Below are positions 12,287-24,439 of a stretch of 64,000 nt of DNA, in pieces. Positions within the stretch are counted from its first letter, which is position 1; each line of letters starts with the position of its first letter. The translations under genes were made by a program, and so were the position numbers. The notes below the pieces were generated by a model that saw only the letters and a list, made by a program, of their open reading frames with translations, ran no database searches and was not told where the DNA came from. The stretch is from NCBI RefSeq assembly GCF_014356525.2, contig NC_052507.1:62684295-62748294 (forward strand), read 5' to 3'. The DNA comes from Nilaparvata lugens (taxonomy: Eukaryota > Arthropoda > Insecta > Hemiptera > Delphacidae).

Positions 12287-12504
12287 GTAAGTTAACTTTG
12301 TTTGTTTCTGTTATTTTCATTGTTTTTTATTGATATTTCTTATTTTTTTAAAGATAAAAGTCGACTTGTGAACCTTATAATCTGTGCAACGTTAGATTGC
12401 AGCATTCAATGTTTGGTTCCTAAATCATTGACTAGCGCTGCTGGATAGACCGTGTCAAGGGTTTATAGAACGTAGAAAGTTTCATAATGTCATCTCACTA
12501 TCAA

Positions 12505-13200
12505 GTAATTCACTTCCAAGATTTCCAAAATTCCACCAAGAAAGATTTTAAAACTGCTCGGAATTGTCTATCACTTCCACTATCCTTGACCCACCCTGGC
12601 AGCTTATAAAACATTTTGAATGCAATGAAAGGATAACTCCTCTGAGTCCTTCTAAACGGCATCTTGGCATGCTGATAAAAGGTGAGTCTGACGGGTTCCA
12701 TAGTCATGTATCTCACCTCGAGTATCAGCACTCTGATGCGAACCACACATTCAACAATGTACTGATTTACAACTGTAAGCATTTTCAACATTGTTGAAGA
12801 GTGTTCTGCAATGAGCCATGTAGTCACTGCCCGTCAGCACTGGAGAAGCCTTTTTCTGTAGAAGCAGCACATCACCAAGTCGTCCAGAGTGATCCCACAG
12901 GTGAAGTCCATAACAGACATGACTGTGAAACATGGCATAGTAGACAGTAAGAAGGTATCCGGCACCAATTTCAGATTTCAACTTTCGCAGAAGATAGAGT
13001 GCACTGGACAGCTTGGAGCAAACATTGACATTATGTCTTGTCCAGCTTATTCTGGTATTCAAGGAAAATCCCAGCATCAGCTTCCACCCGACTAGCCTGT
13101 CCCAAGGAGCAGAGAAGCTTCTGTGTCTTGTCCTTGTTTAGCAGCAACTTGATTTGGTTGAACCAGCTCTAAGCAGAGCAATCGTTGACCAGCCTCAAGC
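12505..13200 (-). pseudogene. Decayed LINE C-terminal fragment (minus), Rpt5 intron 2
   Basis: Two overlapping minus frames encode pieces typical of the region after the reverse transcriptase of non-LTR elements: FSLNTRISWTRHNVNVCSKL, YLLTVYYAMFHSHVCYGLHL, and further on KMPFRRTQRSYPFIAFKMF and KLPGWVKDSGSDRQFRAVLK. A frameshift separates them near 12760-12820. 5' truncated. Confidence 0.75.
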
Positions 13201-13689
13201 TAGATAGATTTAGTCAATACAGCACAAAGTTCAACAAGATGGCACTAGAAAATGTGATGATTAAAATAACTCAAAGAAACTCCATTGCTCTTATGGAGTA
13301 CAGTGCTGTCAGATTTCACAGAAGCCTGAAAGACAGTAAGCTAATTATGTGAGAGAATAAGCGAAAAGGAGAGCGTAGATCATTCTGAAAAAATCAGCAT
13401 TTATAAAAACGGCAACAGTGTGCTCCTATTCTCTTAAGAAATGAAATCCATTAATTTATTTAAAAAGCACAAATCAAATACATGATTAGAAAAGGACCAA
13501 CAGGCCTGGCCCAAAACTGAACCCTTTCCAAATTTTGATAGTAGTAAGCCAATGTATAAAAGGAAGGTTATGTTGCTTCACTTTGAATCAAATTCCGAGT
13601 CCAGAAATATACAAACCAAAATTTAGAATTTTATTTGATTGAAAACCGAAAAGAATAAGAGCCCCTTACTGTTGATTGATTAATAATTT

Positions 13690-13908
13690 AATATAAATAA
13701 TTAATAGAGTCCCATACTGCATACTAAGGCTTGCACTGATCATAGATTGTAATTATTGATTGCAAAATTTGTGCTCTTTAGTTACAATTTAATTTAATAG
13801 AAATAATTAATAGAGTCCCACACTGCATACTAAGGCTTGCACTGATTATAGATTGTAATTATTGATTGCAAAATTTGTGCTCTTTAGTTTCAATTTAATT
13901 TTATTGCA
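13690..13908. repeat. 106-bp tandem duplication, two units
   Basis: AATAATTAATAGAGTCCCA recurs at 13696 and 13802, with the 106-bp units about 97 percent alike. Confidence 0.9.
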
Positions 13909-14059
13909 AATTATTCAAAACTTAATCTTAATTCATTCGTACTTTTAAAGTGTAAAAGCTCAATGGTTTAAATTTTCATTAAACTTCTTCTGTTGATTGA
14001 TTATTAATATACATCACAGCTCTATGACATATTCTTAAGATTGAAAGACAGGATCTTAA

Positions 14060-14246
14060 GGCTCAACTCACCCTTCGCGACTCAGGTCGAGAAGAGACTC
14101 GACTCTAGTCGAGAGCATGTGTTTCCAAATGGTGACACTCAGACCAGTCGACTCTAGTCTCCGCGACTGTCACCATTTGAAAACATATGCTCTCGACTAG
14201 AGTCGAGTCTCTTCTCGACCTGAGTCGCGTAAGTGTGAGTTGAGCC
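14060..14246. mobile_element. Palindromic MITE with TAA duplication (GGCTCAACTCAC family)
   Basis: Near-perfect foldback of about 187 bp: GGCTCAACTCACCCTTCGCG ... GCGTAAGTGTGAGTTGAGCC, flanked by TAA. Further copies at 31682-31847, around 32033-32660, 44688-44872 and 51958-52366, and an end fragment inside each 1704-bp unit. TAA/TTA targets are typical of PIF/Harbinger. Confidence 0.88.
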
Positions 14247-14448
14247 TAAGACTACAATGAAAGTCAGACTAACTATTATTAATGTTGTTTCTTAATTCAC
14301 ATTCAAATCTCATCATCAAATGTGTCAGGATATTTTCATCTGCTTGCCATTGCAGACAAGGGCTAGTTGAGGAGTAGTATTTATAATCTATTCAACCAAT
14401 AATTTACTAATTTTGACAATGTTTGTAAGTGAAACAAACTGAATGTAA

Positions 14449-14604
14449 GTGCCGGTTGCACAACAGCCGGTTAAATTTTAACCTTGATTAACGGTCTACA
14501 AGAACCAATCAGAGTAGCTGTCTTTTCAAAAACGCCTTCTCTGATTGGTTCTTGTTAAATTAATAACAAGATTGATTGATTGGTTGCTGTTGTGCAACCG
14601 GACC
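14449..14604. mobile_element. Short foldback MITE (GCCGGTTGCACAA family)
   Basis: About 155 bp, ends GTGCCGGTTGCACAACAGCC and GTTGTGCAACCGGACC, flanked by TAA. The centre contains CTCTGATTGGTTCTTGT arms. Copies at 20903-21046, 29446-29595 and 33786-33926. Confidence 0.85.
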
Positions 14605-15050
14605 TAAGACTTCGAATTTTGATAAAATATCAGTGATCAAAATAAATTTTATTCTCTCACATTATAAAGATTCCTAGTCCAAGACTGTATCATACTTTAT
14701 TAATCATTTTTTGCCTAGTCCACACTCTTGCCAAGTCTCTTGCCAATGTTGATTTTGCCATCCACACTGCAATGTGACCATTTGTGGATGTTCGATTTGC
14801 CACTCGCCTTCGCTTGGCTGGCCTCGTCTCGACAAAAATCGGAACCAAGGCAAGTGAAGGCGAGCGCTGGCATAGAAGACATCCACACTCTCGTGCTAGT
14901 CGTTAACTGTACGTACTTGGCGAGAGTGTGGAAGTGCCATTCAAGTTTGAATTTTAGATGGGTCAGTAGTACTCAGTAGTACATGCACATCTATCATACG
15001 GTCTCTGCGTATATGGCAGTACAAGTAAAAGTAATTCAAGTTTGAATACA

Positions 15051-15512
15051 TGAAATGGGTCGCCGCCAACCTGTGTCCCCGACAACTAAGCTCCTCGCAA
15101 TTTTGACCACAGGCATCAGCCAATTCCCTGGCAAAATATACCATTGCCGTCAAATAGTCTCCCCGACAGCTGGTCCCCTACTGGAACGAAGGAGCTTAGT
15201 TGTCGGCGACAACCAAGCTTCCCGACAGCCGATCCCCTGACAGCGAAAACTCCGGCATTCAAACGAGAGCGTGCGAGGAGCTTGATTGTTGGGTTCGGTG
15301 ACGAGAACCAAGCTCCTTGCAAGGTGGCGTCAACTAGTCTCCCCGACAGCCAATCCCCTACTGGTTAGGAGGGGACTGGTTGTCGGGACCGTAGACGACA
15401 ACCAAGCTCCTCTATCAGAAGAGAGCTTGACGCCGTCAACCTATCCCCTCGAAAGTGGTTTTAAAGGAGCTTAGCTGTCGGGGAGCTTGGTTGGCGCGTT
15501 CCCCATGAAATG
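15051..15512. repeat. CCCCGACAGCC-rich foldback repeat, copy 1
   Basis: Made of repeated AAGCTCC / CCCCGACAGCC / GGAGCTTAG motifs in both orientations, ending AGCTTGGTTGGCGCGTTCCC. A second copy is at 29030-29330 and an end fragment at 56158-56255. ORFs over it on both strands are by-products of the GC-rich repeat. Confidence 0.7.
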
Positions 15513-15627
15513 CACTCAACTAATAAATCTTTTTATTAATTGAAAAACATTGATTCTCTGATAAATCTACAGGTTTACAGCTTATAATATTCAAGATTCT
15601 AATCAATAAATTTCTTTGTTTTTGCAG

Positions 15628-15732
15628 CTGCTAGATGTGGATCCTCAAGACACCGAAGAGGACGGAGCAGTTGTTGACTTAGACGCTCAGAGGAAAGGAA
15701 AGTGCGCCGTTATAAAAACATCAACCAGACAG
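15628..15732 (+). CDS. Rpt5: Rpt5 exon 3
   Basis: Exon of 35 codons, phase 0 at both ends, between acceptor TTTTTGCAG and donor CAG|GTGAGA. It encodes [20 protein letters not shown] followed by [15 protein letters not shown], the acidic segment and first strand leading into the OB fold of Rpt5. In other animals the next residues are a Thr-Tyr-Phe-Leu-Pro-Val run that completes the OB fold. No exon with that content follows in this window. Confidence 0.95.
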
Positions 15733-16224
15733 GTGAGACATATAAACTTACTTACAAATAAATATTTGCTATAGTACACTTTCCTGATTTGTTTCAATAC
15801 ACTTTTATTGCAAAAATAATTGATATAGGCTAATACATTTTTATGATTTGTTCGAATGTTGACTTATTGTTTCAAAAACCACAATTTAGATTGACTTTCC
15901 ATTGAAATACTCTCGTTTCTGTGTACTGAAAAGTACTCAGTGAAAGCAAAGTAGACACCAGAACTGATCCAGGCATTTCAATCGATATTTATTCTAAAAT
16001 TCCAAAGAGTCAATGTTGATATTTTAGAACTGTTCCTCAATTAAATAGAATCTCCTATTCTGTTAATCCTACATTTATTTATGACACATGACCATACAAA
16101 TGTAGAAGTGACATAAAATTAGTGTGTTTCTATTTCTATATAAATTATTTCAAGTGTATTTCCCTTACCTCACAATATTATATTTATCTATTACTTTGAA
16201 CAGAGAGATCAATATAACAAATTC

Positions 16225-17196
16225 ATGATAGTTGTACATTCATTGTATAAGTGCTTGAAACTTGAAATGACTTCAGATGTCATGAGTACAGAGATAGTTT
16301 TCACTAAACCTTTTTCTATTAAATTCTGCTCCAGAGAGGAGTCGAAGTCTGAGGAAGGGCCCTATTTCAAGAGCCTTGTCTGGTACATGGACGGTTCTCT
16401 CATTGAAGGGAATTCTGGCTACCGGGTGTAAAGTGATTCACCCAGAACACAAGTTTGTGCAAGTCTGGGACAACACTGTACTATCTTTCTGGCAGAAATT
16501 TGGGGCATCATGGCTTTTGCCAACGTAGGAATTGTCAAACGCTATTGCAACAAGCATACAGTGATCTTGTCAGATTGTCAGACAGCCCTCAAGGCTCTTG
16601 ACTCCAATGAAATCAAGTCTAAATTGGTGAGGGAGTGCCACAACACATTCAGCAGGCTTGCAACATGCAACTCTGGGCATCTTGGTTGGGTACCTGGCCA
16701 TGTAGGTATAGGTGGTAACGAGCCAGCAGATGAGCTTGCTAAGTGGGGTTCCAGTATGCCATTCTTTGGTCCAGAGCCAAGCTGTGGCATAAGCAAAACA
16801 ACTGCATTCCATACAATAAGTAAATGGTCCAGGGACTTACGTCACCCTGGTCAAGCACTTGGCAAAAGGCTGCTGGCAGACGCAAGCTCTTACTTCACCA
16901 GCTGGCTGGTGAGTCTGGGTAGAGGTCAAGTCAAACAGTTGATTACCCTGATAACTGGATATGGCCACTTCAGGAAACATCTCCACACAATTGGACTAAT
17001 AAATGAAAGTTAGATGTGTAGACTTTGTAATCAGTCTGAAGAGACTGCCAAACATATCATACTGGATAGCGAAAGACTAGGGGCGAGTAGAAGGGCTTAG
17101 TTTGGCTGCAAGCAACCAGGTGATGAATGGGATGTAGATGTTGGGAGAAAACTCCTGGATCTTGTAAAAGACAAAGGTATTGGTTTGCCCAACTAA
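16225..17196 (+). pseudogene. LINE RNase H domain fragment with one in-frame stop
   Basis: One frame, interrupted by a single TAA at 16429, encodes an RNase H of a non-LTR retrotransposon. The four acidic residues can be seen: Asp in WYMDGSLIEG, Glu in FLAEIWGI, Asp in ILSDCQTALKAL, and Asp in VPGHVGIGGNEPADELAKWG. After the stop at 17013, MCRLCNQSEETAKHIIL resembles the Cys/His knuckle that ends such elements. The reverse transcriptase upstream is missing, so it is an old fragment in Rpt5 intron 3. Confidence 0.85.
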
Positions 17197-17984
17197 CGTA
17201 CTTTGAACACACAATAAGCTTCGGTTGACGTGTGAGGTTCTTTGGATCCTTGAATCCGTCCCTTCAAAAACATAAACATATCATTCATTGCGTAATGTAG
17301 ATATAATTCAATAGGAGAGAAAGAACAGTCTGGAGCAAATTCTTCTCCTCTTCAACTCTTCTTTCATTCTTTATTCTGTATTGATTGATACAATAAGTAC
17401 ATCATCAAAATGATAGGGAGAGAAAATATAAGGTAACCTTGTGCTATTCTTCTCCCAAATTTAAATAAGGTTACACATAGTCCGAAATAGGTTAAGTCTT
17501 GTAGTTGTTCACTTGACAAAATTTCTTTCAATACAACATTAGGACCCGATCACACAGACAGCTATTTGCGATCCGGTAGGTTTCTATATCTATATACTAC
17601 ATATTCAAGATTTGATATAAAAACCTATAGTATCGCAGATAAGTTCTCAGTGTTTAGTTGAATTTATCCTTCGCCACAGTCTGTTGACTGGGGAATCGTC
17701 AGATTATTGCTTCACCCATAATATGTGTTCGGAACCATAGTAATACTTTGTAACTCAAGAAATATCTTAATAGTTTGTTTATCTCTACGCTCTCTGTCCA
17801 AAATATTTTATGAAAATTGAAGCATTGCAATCCAGCATCTGAATTATATGTAAAAGTGACAAACTTAGCTACATTTGGACTGTTGTATAAAATAGAATTG
17901 AAACCGTCCTAACTTGAACCTGTGGTAATTTTCTTAGAGTTGTGTGAATGGTCAATAAATAATAATTGATCAAATAATTACTAT

Positions 17985-18263
17985 TAAACGAAAATCCAAT
18001 TTAATTATATAATATAATAGTTTATATCCAATATAATTATATCATTCATAGTTGAGAATGATATTGTATGTATCAATGAATAATAATAAATGCTGTAAAT
18101 CACCCCGAAGACTTCTGCTACTGCAAATATTGACAACAGGGTAAACAACTAGATGGAAATTCGATGAGCGCTACTATTCAAAAATTATTTGTCAGCCCGG
18201 GGAATCGAACCCGGCACCTCCTATTTGCCGGTCAGGAATGCTTACCCTTACACCAAACTGACA
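17985..18263 (-). mobile_element. tRNA-derived SINE (minus)
   Basis: The head at 18190-18263 (minus strand) is tRNA-like: an acceptor-like pair TGTCAGT/GCTGACA, an A box TGGTGTAAGGG and a perfect B box GGTTCGATTCC. The anticodon stem is poor and the loop lacks U33, so it is not a working tRNA. The body (CAGTAGCAGAAGTCTTCGGG) is shared with copies at 18840-18976 and 34634-34770. Confidence 0.75.
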
Positions 18264-18351
18264 ATCTCTGGATAGCACCGCTCATTTTATACGAAGCCAT
18301 TGCGGTCAACCAGTCTACTGATGGAAATTACTGGGATATTTCAAATGCTAA

Positions 18352-18838
18352 TCTATATATATAAAAATGAATGTGTGTGTGTTAGTTTGTTAGTTCCCCA
18401 TAGACTCGAAAACTACTTGACAGAACGGCATGAAACTTTGGGAATATGTTGTGTGAATATTGGGGATGGTTTCTGACCAGAAATTTTAATAGGGGGGCTC
18501 ATAATAATTATATAATTATCCATTTTACAGACCTATGTTTTCGAAATTGTCGGCCGAGCGGCTAACGTAGAACGGGAAGATCATCATGATTCAAGATCAT
18601 GCTGTGATAATATGATTTAGCATCTAAACTTACCAGCTGTAATAAACACGTCACTCTGTGATAAAATTGTTTACCGGTATTAGGCTAAAACGGTAGTTTT
18701 AAGCACATAGGAAGTCCGTATTGAGATGTAAATAAAAATATTGATTGTCAGATAAATTTCATGATTCACCAAACAAAGTCAAGTGTGACATGAGATACAT
18801 TGACTTTTTGGCGGTGCGAAGTTCGCCGGGTAAGCTAG
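18352..18838 (+). mobile_element. Non-autonomous Helitron 4
   Basis: A|TCTATATATATAAAAATGAA start; end GGCGGTGCGAAGTTCGCCGG then GTAAGCTAG|T, where GGCG.GAAGTTCGCC forms the usual terminal hairpin. 487 bp, no ORF. It sits between two SINE copies. Confidence 0.88.
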
Positions 18839-18839
18839 T

Positions 18840-18976
18840 GAATTAATAATTTATTCTTAAACGAAAATCCAAATTAAATGTTGTAAATGACCCCGAAGAC
18901 TTCTGCTACTGCATATATTGACAACAGGGTAAACAGCTATAGATGGAAATTCGATGAGCGCCACTATTCAAAAATT
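18840..18976 (-). mobile_element. SINE body copy without tRNA head (minus)
   Basis: Same body as the SINE at 17985-18263 but truncated before the tRNA-like head. Confidence 0.7.
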
Positions 18977-19019
18977 ATTAATTCACTAGCATTTTATTCA
19001 ATTTATTCAATTTATTAAA

Positions 19020-20902
19020 AACACACAAAACAAAATTACAAAGATTTACGAAACAAATAAAACACAATAAAATGTTACAAATATAAAAAACCATGGGCTT
19101 AGTGTTTGGGTGTGTTGGAGAAGAGAAAAAAAAGAGAGGAAGATACCTAGCCAACTATGGTTTCCCATGTAATAGGCAGGCAAAGAAGAGAAGAGAAGTA
19201 ATGAGGAAAAAAGGAAGGGAGAAATGGGGGGAAGGAAGAAAACAGAGGAATAGGTACTCAAAATAAAGGTAAGCGAGTCCACTGAAAAATGAAAAAAAAA
19301 ATGCTGGAGCAGAAATCTCGAGTCATATATCTAAATGGAAGAAGAAATTACTGTATGTCCAGTTTTTTATATCCAGTTTAATTTTTCCGCTGATCTTATT
19401 GTCCATGAGAAAGTGATTCGGAATGAGGTTTATTATTTTAGTACCTATGTAAATTAATTGCCTCCTTATACATTCAATATTAGTGTTATAGATTATATAT
19501 TTGTTAGCAGTGGCCCTTAGATTATAATAATTAAGAGTAGAGTTTATTGTGAGAGGAAAACCGGATCTATATTTTATTAAGTACTCAATTACGGTTTTTA
19601 TGTATAATTGACGTATAGTCATGACCTCAAAATCACTAAAAACCATATCCGTTGGATAGAGCCTGGGTTTGTTTAATATAGTTTTAATTATCAGTTTTTG
19701 TGCTACAAATAATTCAGCAATATGACAGTTGAAACAGCCTCCCCAAACAACTATGCCATACTGCAGAATTGACTTGACTAGAGCATGATACATCATTTTC
19801 AGGTGGTTCTTATTAAGAATTCTGTTAACTTGGTAAAATTTAAAGGATAAATATCTAATTTTTCTACATATGTATTAATATGAACATCCCATTTAAGGTT
19901 TTCATCAATTATAATTCCCAAATACTTAGTATTATTGACTTTTTTAATGGTGGGACAATCACAATTACCCAAGTTTAAATTGCACTGAGAATGGAGTCTC
20001 AAATCTTGATTCTCGTTAGGCTGCCCTACTCTATTTGCAGAGAAAGTAATGTAATTAGTTTTTTCAATATTTAAACTTAAGGTATTCTTATCTAACCACT
20101 TCTTAATTAAAAGCATATTATTTTCAGCTATAGTATGAACTTCATTCCATGAATTTCCGTGAAAAATAGCTGCAGTATCATCTGCAAAGGATATCACAGT
20201 TGAGTTTAGAAGTCTTAAATTTAAAAAGTCATTTACATAGAGTATGAAAAGGATGGGAGAAAGTACAGTACCTTGAGGAAGACCATAAGAAGTTAAGTTA
20301 GTTACACTAGATTGATCATTTATGGTTAGGGACTGGGTTCTATTACTCAGATAGCTTTTGAACAATTTAAGCGAGACTCCTCTGAAACCATAGGACTCTA
20401 GTTTATTGAACAAAGTATTATGAGGTATTGTATCAAAAGCTTTGCGTATATCCAGGAAGACCGCAATAGTTTTCTTATTGGAGTTTATTTTATCAGATAA
20501 AGTATTGATGAGTTTTATTAGAGCGTCAGATGTACTTTTACTATTTTGGAAACCGAATTGGTTCTTGTTTATTATTTTGTTAAGATTCAAGAAAGAAACA
20601 ACTCTTGACTTTATTAGTTTCTCCATTATTTTAGCAAGGTTGCTGATAAGACTAATCGGTCTATAATTACAGGGATTAGTCGGGTCACCTTGTTTGAATA
20701 GAGGTTTTATTTTGGCTGATTTGAGGTGCTCGGGAAAATATCCCTCCTCAAAGCATCTATTAAAAATGAAAGCGAGAGGTTGAGATATAAAATTGGCTAT
20801 TTTCTTCAGCGTAATATTACCTAGACCATCAATACCAGGACTGCAGTTGTTCTTTAGATTTTTAATAGTTGCCTCAACTTCAACTGGGCACGTTGGTCTC
20901 AT
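19020..20902 (-). pseudogene. LINE reverse transcriptase, minus strand, frameshifted
   Basis: A non-LTR retrotransposon whose RT palm is largely intact: YRPISLISNLAKIMEKLI, VFLDIRKAFDTIPH (motif A), YGLPQGTVLSPILFILYVND (motif B) and ISFADDTAAIF (catalytic FADD) within 19799-20902. The part after the RT (MMYHALVKSILQYGIVVWGG onward) continues in another frame at 19323-19796, so there is a frameshift near 19797. The N-terminal part and endonuclease are missing; the truncation point meets a MITE at 20903. The 3' UTR runs to about 19020. Confidence 0.92.
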
Positions 20903-21046
20903 AAAAAACGGTTAAATTTTAATTGCGATTGATTCGACGAAAGCCAATCAGAAAAGGGTATTTTGGAAAGAAGGCTTCTCTGATTGGTGGTTCTCGTAAA
21001 ATTAATCACGATTAAAATTTAACTGGCGTTTGTGCAAACGGCACTA
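20903..21046. mobile_element. Short foldback MITE, copy 2
   Basis: Foldback around CCAATCAGAAAAGGG / CTTCTCTGATTGG, with right end TGTGCAAACGGCAC. It abuts the LINE truncation point. Confidence 0.7.
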
Positions 21047-21361
21047 AGTGGTGTACATTATATTTCTATTGTTTGAATTTTTAGATCCTTCACGACCTAA
21101 TTTGTGATTTAGCAAAATTATTGAGGTTGTTAGTGAAGCACTTAACATTGTCTTTGTAGAGTAGAAGGACGATGGAATATTTCACATTATGAATAATCTC
21201 TGACAATGATTTATAGCATCTCTGTTATATTCATAGATTATGTTGTAGTGTTTTGATGACTAGATGTTTGTGTTTTTGTTTAGTGTTTGTAAGTGCTGTC
21301 ATATCGTCATCGTTTAGAAAATGAAAAATAAATTATTCCAGTTATAAGAATGTGTTAGCAA

Positions 21362-21519
21362 GCTGAGCCCATCTTTTGTGAGACTGTCTATCCCGGATTT
21401 GAGAGCCCAGCCATGTTAGACATTGTCGTGCGTCCCCAGGATAGCCACACTCTCATCACAGGATGCATACACACCAAAGCTAAATACTGTGTTTGTCTTT
21501 TCGGTCTCAACATTTTATA
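21362..21519 (+). other. Coding-like open stretch in Rpt5 intron, unassigned
   Basis: One + frame reads EPIFCETVYPGFESPAMLDI, VVRPQDSHTLITGCIHTKAK and YCVCLFGLNIL before a stop. The order of hydrophobic and glycine positions faintly recalls a galectin beta-sandwich, but this is only a hint. An AG acceptor precedes it; no convincing donor follows. It is not the missing Rpt5 exon. Confidence 0.25.
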
Positions 21520-22355
21520 GTTTTTTCAAAGTTTGGAATTTTCCAATTATTTGTAATTAATTTAATTCTATTTATTATATTATATATTCATATTATTATT
21601 ACATTCCTTAATAACAACATCAAATTAATGATTGGGAGAGAATCAAAAGGATAAACCCAAAACTGTTCCTCTCCCTAATTTTGATAAAAATAGTCCAAAT
21701 GAAGTTATGAAAACACTTTTATAAAGATCACAAAAATTTACAGTCCAAATATACATTATAATAAAAATGTTGTATCTCGGTTGATCAGAAAGATGAAACA
21801 AATTATTATTACACTTGAAAATGCATTAATAAATTGAAAAATATTAAAAAACTTGATAAATTTGAAGCCAGAAAAATCACAAAAACATTCACTATCAGCA
21901 TATAAGTATTTTTCTAATTAAAAGACTATTTTGTGTGTTTTAAATTGTAAATTGAGTGTGTAATTGAAGAATGTTGAAGTGGCACATAACTTAGCTACAT
22001 TTGAACTGTTGTATAAATTAGAATTGGAGCCGTTTTGTGCGAAAGCCTGTGGTACTTTTCTGTAAGTTGTGTAATTCTGAATGATTAAATAAATAGATAA
22101 TCTGCCTAGTCCCCATCCCTGCCCATCCCCAAAAGTAAGACTGGCTTCCTCACAGAGAGAAACTTGCTTCAGTTTACTGATTATCGATTCACTATCAGTG
22201 AATTTCAAGGCATGGGCTCCTTAATGAGGCAATATGCTCTATCAATGGTAGTTTTAATTAATTTTTGTCTTTTTAAACGTTTAATACAATATTAAATTAG
22301 AGTAGTAATGAACATAATATTAATTGTTATGAGTATTTTTTGTTTTGTTTTACAG

Positions 22356-22458
22356 CTAATTGAAGCAGTTGTTCTGCCGATGACAATGAAATCCAAGTTC
22401 GAGAACCTGGGCATACAGCCTCCCAAGGGTGTTTTGCTCTATGGACCTCCTGGCACAG
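22356..22458 (+). CDS. Rpt5: Rpt5 exon 4: start of AAA domain, first part of Walker A
   Basis: Exon of 103 nt with acceptor TTTTACAG and donor ACAG|GTTAGG. It encodes [19 protein letters not shown] then [16 protein letters not shown]. The Walker A P-loop GPPGTGKT is split by the intron: GPPGT and the first base of the next Gly lie here, and GKT comes from exon 5. The exon enters in phase 0, matching exon 3, and leaves in phase 1, matching exon 5. The segment normally encoded just before it (ending DKQIQE in other animals) is absent. Confidence 0.95.
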
Positions 22459-22799
22459 GTTAGGCCTATATTTATTATAAATATCGATGCTAGAAGAACT
22501 TATAAATCTTAAATATATTTCTCCTTAATCTATCATCGTCTTGTTGGAAATGTTCTGTTGGCAGATAACAGCTATTCCAAAATTACACTTGGATAATTTT
22601 ATCAAACTTGTATGAATTAGCCTATTTATTGGTTTAATTATCCATTTATAATAATAATATCGAGTGAATTATCCAAAAGTTTAGCATATAAGTTTGAACT
22701 GATCTTCCTCATACATGATTTTTAATGTTGATAAGTTTGTAAAGTGATATGGGACAACAGCCGTTCAATGAGACACCAGCGGTTGTCAGGCTGGTAACC

Positions 22800-23160
22800 C
22801 TAGACACACTAGCTGTACACTAAAACATTGGGCAATATGAATAAAAACAGAGCATTATGCTCATGAGCATGGAGCATAAGGTTTTGCTCATGAGCATTAG
22901 GTAGAAGCATAATCATTTGCTCTTTTTTATATGAATAAGCTTTACCTTATACTCTACATTATGCTCCTGAACTCTGGAGCAAATGCTAACGTATTTTAAA
23001 GATTTTTCATCAGCTGATTCACCTTATTTTTATAGTGAAAGGTTAGAGTGTGCTACTAACGTAGCTGTAGATGTATAAAAATAGGGAGTGACTTATCAGA
23101 CACCTGTATATTATTTGTATTTTGTATCTGATATAAGTATACGATATTACTGATCTATTA
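22800..23160. repeat. GAGCAAATGCTC-rich repeat, diverged copy
   Basis: Shares the CATATGAATAAA / GAGCATAAGGTTTTGCTCAT character of the larger elements at 60298-61172 and 62002-62876, but is shorter and more diverged. Confidence 0.6.
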
Positions 23161-24097
23161 GTCGAAATGTCGACTACTGATTCGTCGACCCAAATACAGA
23201 CCCTTGAGGTCTTGGGAGGTTAACAAATTTGTAACTATATGCTTGCCTTGTTGAATAAAAAATTTTAAGATATAATATACTGTTGTGAGTAGGAACAGGC
23301 AAGTGTGAAAGAATAAGAAGAATATATATTTTTCCTCCACCTACTGTCTAAAGTACTTACTTTACTCCCTGAAACCTAATACTAAAGTGTCACTTTTTCG
23401 CTCTCGGTAGTAAAAAACAGAAAAACTCCCAAGGGAGTAAAAGTGACTCCATTTAAATAACATGGGGAGCATCTCTATTTTGAAACTTACGATGTAATAG
23501 GTTAGAAGGTCTAAGCTCAGATGAGAAAGCATAATAGAGGTGTCTGTCATTGAGTCAACTGAATTCAATACCACAACCAGAAATTTGATTAACCCATGAA
23601 ATATATGTTTGTATGATAATTATTATATTCTTAATATCAGTAGACGATAAAAATTTATACAATTTTTAAAATATTTTATTCTATTCAAAATACCAGCCAA
23701 CAAATATTTTTGATCTGCAATTCAAATCTGAACCGCGTGATCTGGAGTCAGCCATTTTTGGTAGCTGCTCAGCTGATATAATTGTTACAACTTTTGCCGA
23801 TAGATAGCGCAATCGGCAGTGCCAATCAGACGACCGGTTTTTAGGTTTTAGATTTAGGTTATATTGTTAGGAATCATTGTCACCAATACGTAAGTTATCA
23901 GAATGATTTTATTTGCAGTTTCTATAAAAAAATGTAGATGGAGGAAAAATGTTGTACGTACATCACGAGCGGAAAATACTTTTTCTCCCTCAGGAAAATT
24001 GCTGCCCTCGGCTTCGCCTCGGGCGAACTCACTCTAGATATAAAAATAACTATTGTTATGTGTTCTATGCCGTTGGAAAAAGCTTGATTTGATCTGA

Positions 24098-24424
<327 letters not shown>

Positions 24425-24439
24425 TGATAGATTGATTCA

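Larger units (their letters stand above)
15733..22355 (+). other. Rpt5 intron region lacking the expected OB-fold exon
   Basis: Between exon 3 (ends TSTRQ) and exon 4 (begins LIEAVVLPM) the Rpt5 family carries about 67 further residues: the rest of the OB fold, the linker and the DIGG motif ahead of the AAA domain. I read this 6.6-kb interval in the forward frames and saw no segment resembling them. What it does hold is an RNase H fragment, a tRNA-derived SINE pair, a Helitron, a minus-strand LINE and a MITE. Exons 3 and 4 are both phase 0 and the missing block would be about 201 nt, so direct 3-to-4 splicing keeps the frame but leaves an ATPase without its OB ring. Loss in assembly is the simplest explanation; real absence or extreme divergence is less likely. 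Confidence 0.7.

Noticed and set aside
18190..18263. A tRNA gene on the minus strand
   Set aside because: A and B boxes are good, but the anticodon stem is poor, U33 is missing and the sequence continues into a body repeated elsewhere, so it is a SINE head.
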